This document shows positions 16,114-23,563 of a stretch of DNA of 25,107 nucleotides, one piece after another. The stretch's first letter is position 1. The number at the start of each line of letters is the position of its first letter. The stretch covers positions 1 through 25,107 of the forward strand of contig CAZEYT010000041.1 in NCBI GenBank assembly GCA_964516295.1. Reading direction: 5' to 3'. The stretch is from CAZEYT01 sp964516295. Its GTDB lineage: Bacteria > Verrucomicrobiota > Verrucomicrobiia > Chthoniobacterales > Terrimicrobiaceae. The notes beneath the pieces are model-generated. The model ran no database searches. It was not told where the DNA came from and saw only the letters and a list, made by a program, of their open reading frames with translations. A program made the translations under genes and the position numbers.

Positions 16114-16920
16114 TTATTCGTCTGTCTCGTCGTCCGAGCTGCCGGCCTTTCGCATTTGAATGACGCCGCGTTTCGACGTCGCGACAAAATCGAGAAGGGC
16201 CCGCACCTCGCCCGGCCAGTCTTTGCCCGCAGATTCTGCGAGAGCGGCACGCATGGGGAGGCCGCTCCGGAAGAGGAGTTTGTAGGCCCGCTGGATGGCT
16301 TCGCGTGTTTCGAGGGAATAGCCCGCCCGACGCAGGCCGATGCGGTTCAGGCCGACGAGGATATTGCGAAAGTTCGCCATCGCAAAGGGCGGGATGTCTT
16401 TGTTGAAGGCCGAGAGACCGGCGACCATGGCGCGCGAACCGATGCGAATGAACTGGTGAAAAACACTTCCGCCGCCAAGGACAACATGGTCGGCGACCTC
16501 GACGTAGCCGGCGAGAAGACAGTTGTTTGTGATGATGACGCCATCCCCCAACCGGACATTGTGGGCGAGGTGCGCTCCGACCATGAGGAAGCAGTTGTTC
16601 CCCACGATCGTCGATGTGCCCTCCTTCGTTCCCCGGTGAATGGTCACGTGCTCCCGAAAACGATTGTTGTTGCCGATGCGCACATCGCTGCGGACGTCCG
16701 GGGAATGGGCAAAATCCTGGGGCGGTGCTCCGATCACCGCTCCGGCACCGAGAACGTTTCCTTCGCCGAGGATCACCGATCCTTCCAGAACGACATGCGG
16801 TCCAAGGACGCATCCCCGACCGATGGTGACTTCCGACCCGACGACCGCGTGAGGACCGATTTCCACATCCTCTCCAAGAATGGCTTCGGGAGAAACAACC
16901 GCAGTGGGATGAATTTTCAT
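16114..16920 (-). CDS. lpxA: Acyl-ACP--UDP-N-acetylglucosamine O-acyltransferase (LpxA)
   Basis: LpxA carries out the first step of lipid A synthesis, moving a 3-hydroxyacyl chain from ACP to UDP-GlcNAc, which implies an outer membrane with LPS. The 268-residue protein begins with left-handed beta-helix hexapeptide repeats (about 2-65 and 76-165, pattern I/V-G-x-x). These are interrupted by the IGAPPQDF loop (63-70). The catalytic His is His120 in GAHLAHN (E. coli His125). LAGYVEV and GGGSVFHQF follow, then a helical C-terminal domain (about 190-250). The position matching E. coli Gly173, which sets acyl length, looks to be Gly168, so a longer chain is possible. No lpxD, fabZ or lpxB is adjacent. 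Its ATG overlaps the radC stop (ATGA), so it is the last gene of a four-gene run. Confidence 0.94.
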   Translation of the reverse strand: MKIHPTAVVSPEAILGEDVEIGPHAVVGSEVTIGRGCVLGPHVVLEGSVILGEGNVLGAGAVIGAPPQDFAHSPDVRSDVRIGNNNRFREHVTIHRGTKEGTSTIVGNNCFLMVGAHLAHNVRLGDGVIITNNCLLAGYVEVADHVVLGGGSVFHQFIRIGSRAMVAGLSAFNKDIPPFAMANFRNILVGLNRIGLRRAGYSLETREAIQRAYKLLFRSGLPMRAALAESAGKDWPGEVRALLDFVATSKRGVIQMRKAGSSDDETDE

Positions 16921-17615
16921 AAGAGTCCGGCGTCGCGAAAACTGAAGTATGGCAGACGACCGCCGTCAGCGGAACCCAGGATCACGTGGTCCATAAATTG
17001 AATCTGGAGCATGGCGGAGGCCTCGCGGAGCGTGGTCGTCAGGCGTCGGTCGGCCTGACTCGGCTGCGCGTCACCGCTGGGGTGATTGTGGACGAGGACA
17101 AACGCATAGGCGCTGGAAATGATGGCCGGTCGGAAGATTTCCCGCGGATGAGCAATGCATTCGTTGATCGTGCCGAGGGCGATCTGTTCGACGCGAAGGA
17201 GGCGAAGTTTTGTGTCGAGCAGGAGGACACGGAGAGACTCGGTGCGGAGGGCGAGAAACTCCTGTCCGAAGTATTCGTAGATGCGCTCCGGGGAGTCGAG
17301 CACCGGTGCGACCTCCCCGCCGCGGGCGAGTCGTTTTCCCAGTTCAAAAGCAGAGGCAAGTTCGAGAGACTTCGCCTCGCCGATGCCGGGCGCAGCCGCG
17401 CGGATTTCTTCCGGGGTCCGGCGGGCAAGTTCGCGGAGGCCGCCGCAGTGTTCGAGAAGCCGGCGGGCCACCTCCAGAGCGTTCATGCCGGGAACGCCAG
17501 TTCGAATGAAAATGGCGAGCAACTCTTCGTCCCTCAGCGCCGAAACACCAAGGCGACCCGCTTTTTCACGGGGCCGCTCGGAGGGCGGCATTTCCAGAAT
17601 GCGCGCCGTTTCCAC
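16917..17615 (-). CDS. radC: RadC family JAMM-domain protein
   Basis: The 232-residue protein has an N-terminal helix-hairpin-helix-like region (about 10-95, GVSALRDEELLAIFIRTG and APGIGEAKSLEL). A C-terminal MPN/JAMM metallo-domain follows, with zinc-site residues His176, His178 and Asp189 and Ser186 in HNHPSGDAQPSQAD; a Glu (residue 143 or 152) would complete the site. Despite its name, RadC has no settled DNA-repair role; its JAMM fold suggests a metal-dependent hydrolase. Start: GTG at 17615, three bases after the polyprenyl synthase stop. An ATG at 17591 (MPPSERPREK) is a fair alternative, with GGAA immediately in front. It is coupled to lpxA by ATGA. Confidence 0.93.
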   Translation of the reverse strand: METARILEMPPSERPREKAGRLGVSALRDEELLAIFIRTGVPGMNALEVARRLLEHCGGLRELARRTPEEIRAAAPGIGEAKSLELASAFELGKRLARGGEVAPVLDSPERIYEYFGQEFLALRTESLRVLLLDTKLRLLRVEQIALGTINECIAHPREIFRPAIISSAYAFVLVHNHPSGDAQPSQADRRLTTTLREASAMLQIQFMDHVILGSADGGRLPYFSFRDAGLL

Positions 17616-17618
17616 GAA

Positions 17619-18620
17619 TCAGAAGCGGTCCAAGAGGCCGTTCAGGTGCGCCGCGATGGCATGAAGTCCGCGGGCGTACTTGTTGTCTTGGATCGGCTCG
17701 AGATTCTCGACGGCTTCGCCAAGAATGCGGCGGGCGACCGCCACGGCCGCCTGCATGGCTCCGGCTCGGTCGAGCATGCCGGTGAGGAGCGCGGGATCCA
17801 TCTTTTCCTCGTTCAAGAGCAGATCGCGAATCGAAGAGAGGTCTTTTCCCGACTGGAGCATGAGGAGCACAGGCAAGGTAAATTTGCCTTTCCGCAAATC
17901 TGTGCCGAGCGTCTTCCCGGTCTCCTCCTCCGTGCCGGCGAGATCGAGAAGATCGTCGTAGATCTGATATGCCACGCCGAGTTTTGTCCCGAAGACCTTG
18001 AGTCCGCTGATCACAGGCGGGCTGGCCTCACTGATAAAAGCGCCCAGTTCGCAAGCCGCGGAAAAGAGCGCCGCGGTCTTCATTTCGATGATGCGATAAT
18101 AGTCTGCCGTCGACAGTTTGAGATCGAAGCGCCGCTGGGTTTGAATGATCTCGCCGGAGCAAACCTCCGCCGCTGCATCCGCAATCCGGCGGCAAATGTC
18201 GCTGTTGCTGAAGCCGGTTGACAGCCGCAACGCGTGGGCAAAAAGACAATCCCCGAGAAGAACAGTGATCGCGTTCCCCCACTTCGCGTTGGCCGAAGGC
18301 TGGTCGCGCCGCAACTCGGCTCCATCCATGATGTCGTCGTGGACCAGCGTCGCGATGTGGATGAGCTCGAGGATGACCGCGAGATCCACATGGCTGGCTG
18401 TGATTTTTCCGGTTGCCCCGGCGGAGAGCAGGGCCAAGGCGGGGCGGAGACGTTTTCCTCCGGCATTGCAGACGTAAGAAACGTATCCCTCGACCGCCGG
18501 ATCGAACGCCCGGGCCTGTGCGCGGATCCGTTCTTCCACCGTGTAGAGGTGGGGATTGATCAGCTCAAAGGCCTGGGCAAACGAAATCGGCTCGCGGGAT
18601 GTGGAGGCGGGTGGCGTCAT
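17619..18620 (-). CDS. ispB: Long-chain polyprenyl diphosphate synthase (IspB-like)
   Basis: This trans-prenyltransferase extends allylic diphosphates with isopentenyl diphosphate. The 333-residue all-helical protein has GGKRLRP (54-60), the first Asp-rich motif HDDIMD (94-99: Asp95, Asp96, Asp99) followed by the Arg pair ELRR, and the second motif YDDLLD (221-226), then KGKFTLP. The residue five before the first motif is Ala90, which leaves the product cavity open; aromatic residues there stop the chain at C15 or C20. So a long product (C35-C50, quinone side chain) is likely, inferred from that position. It lies four bases after the short-chain dehydrogenase gene and three before radC, so one transcript is likely. 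Confidence 0.9.
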   Translation of the reverse strand: MTPPASTSREPISFAQAFELINPHLYTVEERIRAQARAFDPAVEGYVSYVCNAGGKRLRPALALLSAGATGKITASHVDLAVILELIHIATLVHDDIMDGAELRRDQPSANAKWGNAITVLLGDCLFAHALRLSTGFSNSDICRRIADAAAEVCSGEIIQTQRRFDLKLSTADYYRIIEMKTAALFSAACELGAFISEASPPVISGLKVFGTKLGVAYQIYDDLLDLAGTEEETGKTLGTDLRKGKFTLPVLLMLQSGKDLSSIRDLLLNEEKMDPALLTGMLDRAGAMQAAVAVARRILGEAVENLEPIQDNKYARGLHAIAAHLNGLLDRF

Positions 18621-18624
18621 GGTT

Positions 18625-19437
18625 TCAAATCGAATCGGCTTTCCAGCGCAGGATGCGCCTGATGATGAAAAAGGGAACGAGAAGCGCCACAGCGACTGAG
18701 GCAGCCAGAAGAGGGCCGGGAATCACCCTCGCGCGGTCCCGGGCCACGGCGTGGAGGCCCGCTGCGACGGCCTCTTGGGGTGAGACAACAAAAGCCGGCA
18801 TGGTTTCGAAATGGGCGGCCGAGGATTCCTCACCCGGGCGTGTGGCCACACCAAAAAACTCCGTCGGCACCGGCCCGGGGCAGAGGGCCGTGACGGTGAT
18901 TCCCTTCGGCCGTAGCTCGATGGCAATGGCCTCCGAGAAGCTGGTGACATAAGCCTTCGTGGCCGAGTAAACGGCCATGTGCGGCAGCGGAAAGAACGAA
19001 GCGACACTGCTGACATTGAGCACCGCCGCACGGCCGCTCTCAAGCATGCGGGGAACGAGGAGATGGGTAAGATGGGTCAGGGCTCCGATATTCACGTCGA
19101 GCATCGCCTTGATACGCCCCCAGTCGCTCGCTTCAAAATCGCCGTGATCGCCAAGGCCGGCATTGTTGATAAGAAAATCGATGGCGATGTTTTCCGAGGC
19201 CAGCCAGGCGGCCAGCTCGTTGCGGCGATCTTCGACGGCGAGGTCGGCGACATAAATGCGAACATCCAGCTCGGGATGGATTTCCCGGAGCGAGGACGCC
19301 AAGTCCTCCAAGCGGTCGTTCCGACGGGCCACCAACACGAGGGTGCGGGCATAGGGAGCCAATTGGCGGGCGAATTCGGATCCCAATCCCGACGACGCCC
19401 CGGTGATAAGTGATGTGCATCCCTCGAAAAATTTCAT
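18625..19437 (-). CDS. Short-chain dehydrogenase/reductase with C-terminal membrane anchor
   Basis: From ATG 19437 the protein has 270 residues with the classical SDR plan: cofactor loop TGASSGLG (12-19), VARR (37-40; the Arg pair suggests NADPH), DLA (65-67), NNAG (91-94), Asn116, and the catalytic Ser144, Tyr157 and Lys161 (YSATK). PGPVPTEF (187-194) shapes the substrate side. After the catalytic domain is a hydrophobic stretch (about 244-259) followed by RRILRWK, so it is probably tethered to the inner membrane facing the cytoplasm. The DltE/YqjQ-like group of SDRs is the closest I can name; the substrate is unknown. An in-frame TTG at 19455 would add six residues and reach the cupin gene's ATG on the other strand. 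It is first of the run leading to ispB, radC and lpxA. Confidence 0.88.
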   Translation of the reverse strand: MKFFEGCTSLITGASSGLGSEFARQLAPYARTLVLVARRNDRLEDLASSLREIHPELDVRIYVADLAVEDRRNELAAWLASENIAIDFLINNAGLGDHGDFEASDWGRIKAMLDVNIGALTHLTHLLVPRMLESGRAAVLNVSSVASFFPLPHMAVYSATKAYVTSFSEAIAIELRPKGITVTALCPGPVPTEFFGVATRPGEESSAAHFETMPAFVVSPQEAVAAGLHAVARDRARVIPGPLLAASVAVALLVPFFIIRRILRWKADSI

Positions 19438-19454
19438 AGCGTTTGGGAATCTCA

Positions 19455-19811
19455 ATGATTGTCAGGAACCTATCCAGCCAAAAACCGTTTACGACCCGCG
19501 ACGGCTCGCAGATTCGCAGCATTCTTGATCTCGCGAATGCGCCTGTGGCCAATCAGAGTCTGGCCGAGGCCACTCTTTTGCCCGGAGGAGCCACCGAGCG
19601 ACATTACCACCGGGCGAGCGAGGAGTTTTATTTCATTCTCGAAGGCTCCGGGGAAATGGAGATCGACGGTGCGCGTCAGACAGTCGGCCCAGGCGATGGG
19701 ATTCTCATCCCAGCGGGCGCATGGCATCAGATCACGAGCGGGAGCGAAACGCTGCGGTTTCTCTGCTGCTGCGCGCCGCCGTATTCGCACGACGATACTT
19801 TTTTCGAATAG
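19455..19811 (+). CDS. Small single-domain cupin protein
   Basis: This 118-residue protein is one cupin barrel. Motif 1 runs from GGATERHYHRASEEFYFILEG (44-64), with metal ligands His50, His52 and Glu56 or Glu57. Motif 2 is GPGDGILIPAGAWHQI (78-93) with His91. The four ligands are present, so it should bind a metal ion such as Fe or Mn. Small cupins of this kind act as sugar isomerases, dioxygenases or binding proteins, and the sequence does not decide. An odd run of three cysteines (104-106) sits on the last strand. GGGA six bases before the ATG may serve as a ribosome binding site. It is divergent from the SDR gene across 17 bases, so promoters overlap with coding DNA. Confidence 0.85.
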   Translation: MIVRNLSSQKPFTTRDGSQIRSILDLANAPVANQSLAEATLLPGGATERHYHRASEEFYFILEGSGEMEIDGARQTVGPGDGILIPAGAWHQITSGSETLRFLCCCAPPYSHDDTFFE

Positions 19812-19844
19812 CCGTCGAGCCCGAAAAAGACCGGGCGGGACGGC
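19811..19844 (+). terminator. Hairpin between convergent cupin and atpG genes
   Basis: GCCGTC...GACGGC (6 bp) and GCCCG...CGGGC (5 bp) form a stem with a 2x2 internal loop and an eight-base A-rich loop (AAAAAGAC). It fills the 34 bases between the stops of cupin and atpG, so it may end both transcripts. Neither side has a U run, which weakens the call as a standard intrinsic terminator. Confidence 0.55.
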
Positions 19845-19845
19845 G

Positions 19846-20712
19846 TCAACCAAGCGCCAGCTGGGCCGTGGAGATTTCGAGAATCTCGTTGGTGATGGCC
19901 GCTTGGCGGGCTTTGTTGTATTCGAGCGTGAGATCCTTGACGAGGTTCTTGGCGTTGTCCGTCGCGCTCTTCATCGCGACCATCCGGGCGCTGTGTTCGG
20001 AAGCACGTGTGCCAAGGAGCGTTTGGAAGACGGCAAAATGCACATAAGCCGGCAGAATCGCGTCGAGAACCTCCGCGGCTCCGGGTTCGAATTGAATGCC
20101 TCCCTCAAGACCGCCGACGGTGCCGTATTCATTGGTCAGCCCCAGTTCGTCGAGGCTGGTGAGAGGCAACAACGTGAGTTGGGTGGGCAATTGCGAGAGT
20201 GTGTTGACGAAGCGCGGGAACAGAACACTGACCTTGTCGACGCTGCCATCGAGGAATTTTTCGGTGGCGAATTTCGAGATCGCCTTGGACTCCAGAAACG
20301 TCGGATGGTCGCGCAGCGGGAAGTCGGCGAGCATTTTCCGACGGGTCCGGGCGAGGAACTGGGTTCCCTTGCGACCGACGGAGATGAATGACGTCGTCTC
20401 GACGGGAAGCGCTGCGGCCTCGCGGAAAAGGTTGGTATTGAGCGCACCGCAAAGACCCTTGTCGGTGCTGAAGAGAAGGACAAGTTCGCGATCCCCGTCG
20501 CGCCGCGCGAGCAGCGGGTGCAGGGAAGAATCCACCGCATCCCGCAGCGAGACGATGACGCGGTTCATGAGCTGGGCGTAGTCGCGGCCATTGATGGCCG
20601 CCTGCTGCGCTTTGCGCATTTTCGACGCCGCCACCATCTGCATGGCTTTGGTGATCTGCGCCGTGTTTTTGACGGATTTGATCCGTCGGCGGATATCGCG
20701 GAGGTTGGCCAT
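19846..20712 (-). CDS. atpG: F-type ATP synthase gamma subunit
   Basis: Gamma is the central shaft of F1 that turns inside the alpha3beta3 ring. The 288-residue protein has the two long helices of the coiled coil at its ends: the N-terminal one with LRDIRRRIKSVKNTAQITKAMQMVAASKM (4-32) and the C-terminal one with NLVKDLTLEYNKARQAAITNEILEI (about 256-280). Between them is the Rossmann-like part with STDKGLCGALNTNL (about 80-93). Length is the family norm. Its ATG directly follows the atpA stop with no gap. It is the last gene of the operon; after it comes a hairpin and a convergent gene, where atpD and atpC would be expected in the classical order. Confidence 0.97.
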   Translation of the reverse strand: MANLRDIRRRIKSVKNTAQITKAMQMVAASKMRKAQQAAINGRDYAQLMNRVIVSLRDAVDSSLHPLLARRDGDRELVLLFSTDKGLCGALNTNLFREAAALPVETTSFISVGRKGTQFLARTRRKMLADFPLRDHPTFLESKAISKFATEKFLDGSVDKVSVLFPRFVNTLSQLPTQLTLLPLTSLDELGLTNEYGTVGGLEGGIQFEPGAAEVLDAILPAYVHFAVFQTLLGTRASEHSARMVAMKSATDNAKNLVKDLTLEYNKARQAAITNEILEISTAQLALG

Positions 20713-22248
20713 TTAGCTGTTGAAGGATTTGAACTCTTCGAGCGCGGTGGCGAGTTCTTTTTCGATTTCCTCGTCGAACTGTTTCTCGGCCACAATCTTG
20801 TTGAGGAGGGCTTCTTTGCGGCTCTCGAGGAACTCGGCAAGCTTGTTCTGGGTCGCCTTGATTTTGTCTACGGCGACGCTGTCAAAAAAACCTTTCTGCA
20901 TGGCCCAGAGGATGGCGGCTTGGAGCTGGACGAGAACCGGTCGGTACTGTGGCTGTTTGAAGAGTTCCACAATGCGGGCTCCACGGTCGAGCGTGGCCTT
21001 GGTGCGGGCGTCGAGGTCCGAACCGAACTGGGCGAACGCGGCGAGTTCGCGGTATTGGGCGAGGTCACCCTTGATCTTTCCGGCAACCTGCTTCATAGCC
21101 TTGATCTGGGCGGCCGATCCCACGCGGGAGACCGACAGACCGACCGAAATGGCCGGGCGAATGCCCTGATAGAAAAGATCGGTCTCCAGGTAGATCTGAC
21201 CGTCGGTAATCGAGATCACGTTGGTCGGAATATAGGCCGAAACGTCACCGGCCTGGGTTTCAATGATCGGGAGGGCCGTCAGCGAACCGTCACCATACTT
21301 TTCACCGAGACGGGCCGAGCGCTCGAGAAGTCGGCTGTGGAGGTAGAAAACATCGCCCGGATAAGCTTCGCGACCGGAAGGACGTTTGAGCAGGAGCGAG
21401 ATCTGACGGTAGGCATTTGCGTGCTTCGTGAGGTCGTCGAAAACGATGAGTGCGTCCATGCCGTTGTCCATGAACCACTCGCCCATGGCCGCACCGGCGA
21501 AGGGGGCGATGTACTGGTCCGACGCCGCATCCGACGCCGTTGAGGCAATGATGATGGTGTATTTGAGGGCGTCGTGCTCCTCGAGGGCACCGACGACGCG
21601 GGCGATGTTCGCATTTTTCTGCCCGATGCCGACGTAGATTGAGTAGAGCGGGCGGAAATTCGGGTCCCCGCTGGCCTCACCGGCGCGATTGATCACCGCT
21701 TGGTTGATGATCGTATCGATGGCAATGGTGGTCTTGCCGGTGGCACGGTCGCCAATGATGAGCTCACGCTGCCCCCGGCCGATGGGAATCATCGCGTCAA
21801 TGGGCATAATGCCGGTCTGAACCGGCTGGCTGACGCTGCGGCGCTTGATGATGCCCGGGGCGATCTTTTCAACGGGGTAAAAAAAATTGGCCGGGATCGG
21901 TCCCTTGCCATCGAGCGGGCGGCCGAGAGCATCGACCACGCGGCCGAGAAGGCCTTTTCCGACAGGAACTTGAAGAAGTTTGCCGGTCGTACGGACTTCG
22001 TCTCCTTCGACGATGCCGGTGTAGTCCCCGAGGGTGATGGCACCGACTTCGGTTTCTTCCAAGTTGAGTGCGAGACCGTAGAGACCGCCGGGAAACTCCA
22101 GCATCTCATTGAGCATGGCTCCGCTGAGGCCTTCGATGCGGACGACGCCGTCACCGACCTCACGGACCGTGCCGACGTTGGTTTTCAGGGCGGCGGAGCT
22201 TTTGAGAGCGCCGATTTTTTCTTCGAGTTCGAGGACAATATTGCTCAT
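20713..22248 (-). CDS. atpA: F-type ATP synthase alpha subunit
   Basis: Alpha forms the non-catalytic nucleotide sites of F1 and lends an arginine finger to beta. From ATG 22248 it is 511 residues, normal for the family. It has the N-terminal beta-barrel (about 24-95, VGDGVVRIEGLSGAMLNEMLEFPG), LGRVVDALGRPLDG (101-114), and the P-loop GDRATGKT (166-173), where most alphas have Gln in place of Ala169. VFDDLTKHA and SVGLSVSRVGSAAQ (arginine finger) follow, then the C-terminal helical domain. An ATG at 22335 is in frame but lies inside atpH and adds 29 Ser/Pro-rich residues foreign to alpha, so it is rejected. The gap to atpH is 31 bases and no clear ribosome binding site is seen. Confidence 0.97.
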   Translation of the reverse strand: MSNIVLELEEKIGALKSSAALKTNVGTVREVGDGVVRIEGLSGAMLNEMLEFPGGLYGLALNLEETEVGAITLGDYTGIVEGDEVRTTGKLLQVPVGKGLLGRVVDALGRPLDGKGPIPANFFYPVEKIAPGIIKRRSVSQPVQTGIMPIDAMIPIGRGQRELIIGDRATGKTTIAIDTIINQAVINRAGEASGDPNFRPLYSIYVGIGQKNANIARVVGALEEHDALKYTIIIASTASDAASDQYIAPFAGAAMGEWFMDNGMDALIVFDDLTKHANAYRQISLLLKRPSGREAYPGDVFYLHSRLLERSARLGEKYGDGSLTALPIIETQAGDVSAYIPTNVISITDGQIYLETDLFYQGIRPAISVGLSVSRVGSAAQIKAMKQVAGKIKGDLAQYRELAAFAQFGSDLDARTKATLDRGARIVELFKQPQYRPVLVQLQAAILWAMQKGFFDSVAVDKIKATQNKLAEFLESRKEALLNKIVAEKQFDEEIEKELATALEEFKSFNS

Positions 22249-22279
22249 GGCTTGGAGTGATTCAGGAAAAGTGGATGGT

Positions 22280-22669
22280 TCAGGCGATTTGCTGGAGGGC
22301 TTGGAGGCGGGCTTGGACACTGCCATCCCAGACATCGCTGCCGATTTTTACGCGGACACCGGCGATGAGGGAGGGATTGAGACGAAATTCGGCGGTGATG
22401 TCGCCGAAGCGAGAGCGGAGATTCTTTTCGAAGTCGCGTTCCTGATCCGGAGGAAGGGCGGCGGCGCTTTCCACGATGGCGTGGTGACGCTCGGCTTCCA
22501 GTCGGACGAGGCGGGCGAATTCCTTAAGCAGAGGCACTGTTTCACGGACGTGAGATCCGGCGACTCCGTCGGCGATGCGGCGAACGCGGTCGTTGTCGAG
22601 GCGTCCGTTCACCATGGCGAGATCGAAGAGCTCGCGGGCCTGTCGTCTGGCTTCCCGGCTGATTTTCAT
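22280..22669 (-). CDS. atpH: F-type ATP synthase delta subunit, unusually short
   Basis: Delta clamps the peripheral stalk (b) to the top of F1. The C-terminal half is typical: AAALPPDQERDFEKNLRSRFG (about 69-89), then LIAGVRVKIGSDVWDGSVQARL (about 100-121), matching the LxAGvxirxGdxviDGSvrgrL signature. The protein has only 129 residues where about 175-180 is usual. The missing part is in the N-terminal helical domain that holds the alpha N-termini: helix 1 is recognisable (REARRQARELFDLAM) but about 50 residues before the C-terminal part are absent. The stop of atpF lies four bases upstream, so no longer start is possible without overlapping atpF. A genuine short form or an old internal deletion could explain this. 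Confidence 0.9.
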   Translation of the reverse strand: MKISREARRQARELFDLAMVNGRLDNDRVRRIADGVAGSHVRETVPLLKEFARLVRLEAERHHAIVESAAALPPDQERDFEKNLRSRFGDITAEFRLNPSLIAGVRVKIGSDVWDGSVQARLQALQQIA

Positions 22670-22673
22670 GGGT

Positions 22674-23183
22674 TCAGGCGGTCAGTTGTTTGGCGGTTTC
22701 GTCGGCGAGCCGCGATTGGTCGTCTTTGGTGAGAACCCGGCCGGCGACCTTCGATGTGGTTTCCACCACGAGGTGGACCATGTCTTTGCGGACTTCGGCG
22801 ACCATTTTGGCGCGGTCGAGTTCGACGGCTTCGTGGGCCTTGGAAATGATGCCCTCGGCGTCCCGGATGGCCTGCTGCAGCTGTTTCTGCGTGTGGGCCT
22901 CGGTCGTGGCGCGGCCTTCCTCCAAGATGCGCTGGGCGTCCACGTTGGCCTTGCGAAGAATCTCTTGGCAGCGGAGTTCGGATTCGGCGAGTTGCTTCTT
23001 AATTTTCTCGGCATTGGCCTGGCCTTCCTCGATGCGGCGGCGTCGCTCTTCGAACATGGCGACCACCGGTCCGAAGGCAAACTTCGACAGGATCAGATAA
23101 ACGGTCGTGAAAAGAATGAGCTGCGCGATGAATTTCGGCCAGGTCACCCCGAAGGTGTCAAAGAACGTGGTAATACTTTCCAT
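22674..23183 (-). CDS. atpF: F-type ATP synthase b subunit
   Basis: The b subunit is the peripheral stalk that holds F1 against the membrane sector. It has 169 residues: a single N-terminal membrane helix (about 15-37), then a long charged helix, nearly unbroken to about residue 150, rich in Glu, Arg, Ala and Gln (EERRRRIEEGQANAEKIKK from about 45). That is the dimeric coiled coil of b. Only one b-type gene is present, so a homodimer is expected. The start ATG has no ribosome binding site and is preceded by a GC-rich hairpin in the 64-base space after atpE. Four bases separate its stop from atpH. Confidence 0.96.
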   Translation of the reverse strand: MESITTFFDTFGVTWPKFIAQLILFTTVYLILSKFAFGPVVAMFEERRRRIEEGQANAEKIKKQLAESELRCQEILRKANVDAQRILEEGRATTEAHTQKQLQQAIRDAEGIISKAHEAVELDRAKMVAEVRKDMVHLVVETTSKVAGRVLTKDDQSRLADETAKQLTA

Positions 23184-23202
23184 AAATGATCAGGAGCAAG
23201 AC

Positions 23203-23236
23203 CGGCCGCCGCCGGGAAATTCCCGGTCGGCGACCG
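23203..23236 (-). promoter_or_regulatory. GC-rich hairpin between atpE and atpF
   Basis: Bases 23203-23216 pair with 23222-23236 in a stem of about 13 pairs, nearly all G-C, with one bulged base and one mismatch, around a five-base AT loop; the core CCGGGAAATTCCCGG is a perfect palindrome. It follows the atpE stop by 11 bases in the direction of transcription and ends about 20 bases before the atpF start. Possible roles are protection of the atpE message or partial termination, giving more c subunit than b. The RNA after it has only scattered U, so full termination is unlikely. Confidence 0.6.
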
Positions 23237-23247
23237 CTCAGGATTCT

Positions 23248-23490
23248 TCAGCGGCCTTGGAAGGCGATGATCAGCGCGTAAATCGCGATGGCTTCCGCCA
23301 GCGCCATGCCGATGATGCTGAGGGTCAGAACCTTGCCGGAAGCACCGGGGTTCCGGCCGACGGCTTCGACAGCCTTCGCTCCGATCATTCCAATTCCGAT
23401 GGCGGCCCCGGCTCCCGCGATGGCAAGGGTGAGGCTGCCGCTGACTCCGCTCGCCGCAACGGCGGCTTCTGCGATGAAGTTAGGGATCAT
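23248..23490 (-). CDS. atpE: F-type ATP synthase c subunit
   Basis: The c subunit forms the rotating membrane ring. It has 80 residues in two helices: helix 1 with GAGAAIGIGMIGAKAVEAVGRNP (about 26-48) and helix 2 with LSIIGMALAEAIAIYALIIAF (about 57-77). The RNP polar loop (46-48) contacts gamma and epsilon. The ion-carrying carboxylate is Glu66. The sodium-binding signature (Gln in helix 1, Glu followed by Ser or Thr in helix 2) is absent: Ala follows Glu66 and helix 1 lacks Gln at the needed place. So the ring should be proton-driven, inferred from these residues. Its start is preceded by an A-rich leader and its stop by a strong hairpin, both suited to high expression. Confidence 0.97.
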   Translation of the reverse strand: MIPNFIAEAAVAASGVSGSLTLAIAGAGAAIGIGMIGAKAVEAVGRNPGASGKVLTLSIIGMALAEAIAIYALIIAFQGR

Positions 23491-23519
23491 TTCGTTTTTC
23501 TTTATTTGGTTGTGGTTTC
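23491..23519 (-). promoter_or_regulatory. A-rich, unstructured leader in front of atpE
   Basis: The 29 bases before the atpE ATG read, on the minus strand, as mostly A with some C and few G (for example AAATAAAGAAAAACGAA), unlike the GC-rich sequence around. Such unpaired leaders favour ribosome loading; E. coli atpE also has a special translation-enhancing leader, though of different sequence. AAAGA is the only weak ribosome-binding match. Confidence 0.45.
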
Positions 23520-23563
23520 TCCGCCGCCCGCAGTCTTTGCCACGGTCCCGGACGGAAAATGGG

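Noticed and set aside
22249..22335. N-terminal extension of atpA from 22335
   Set aside because: It lies within atpH and is Ser/Pro/Lys-rich, unlike any alpha subunit; the ATG at 22248 gives the normal length.
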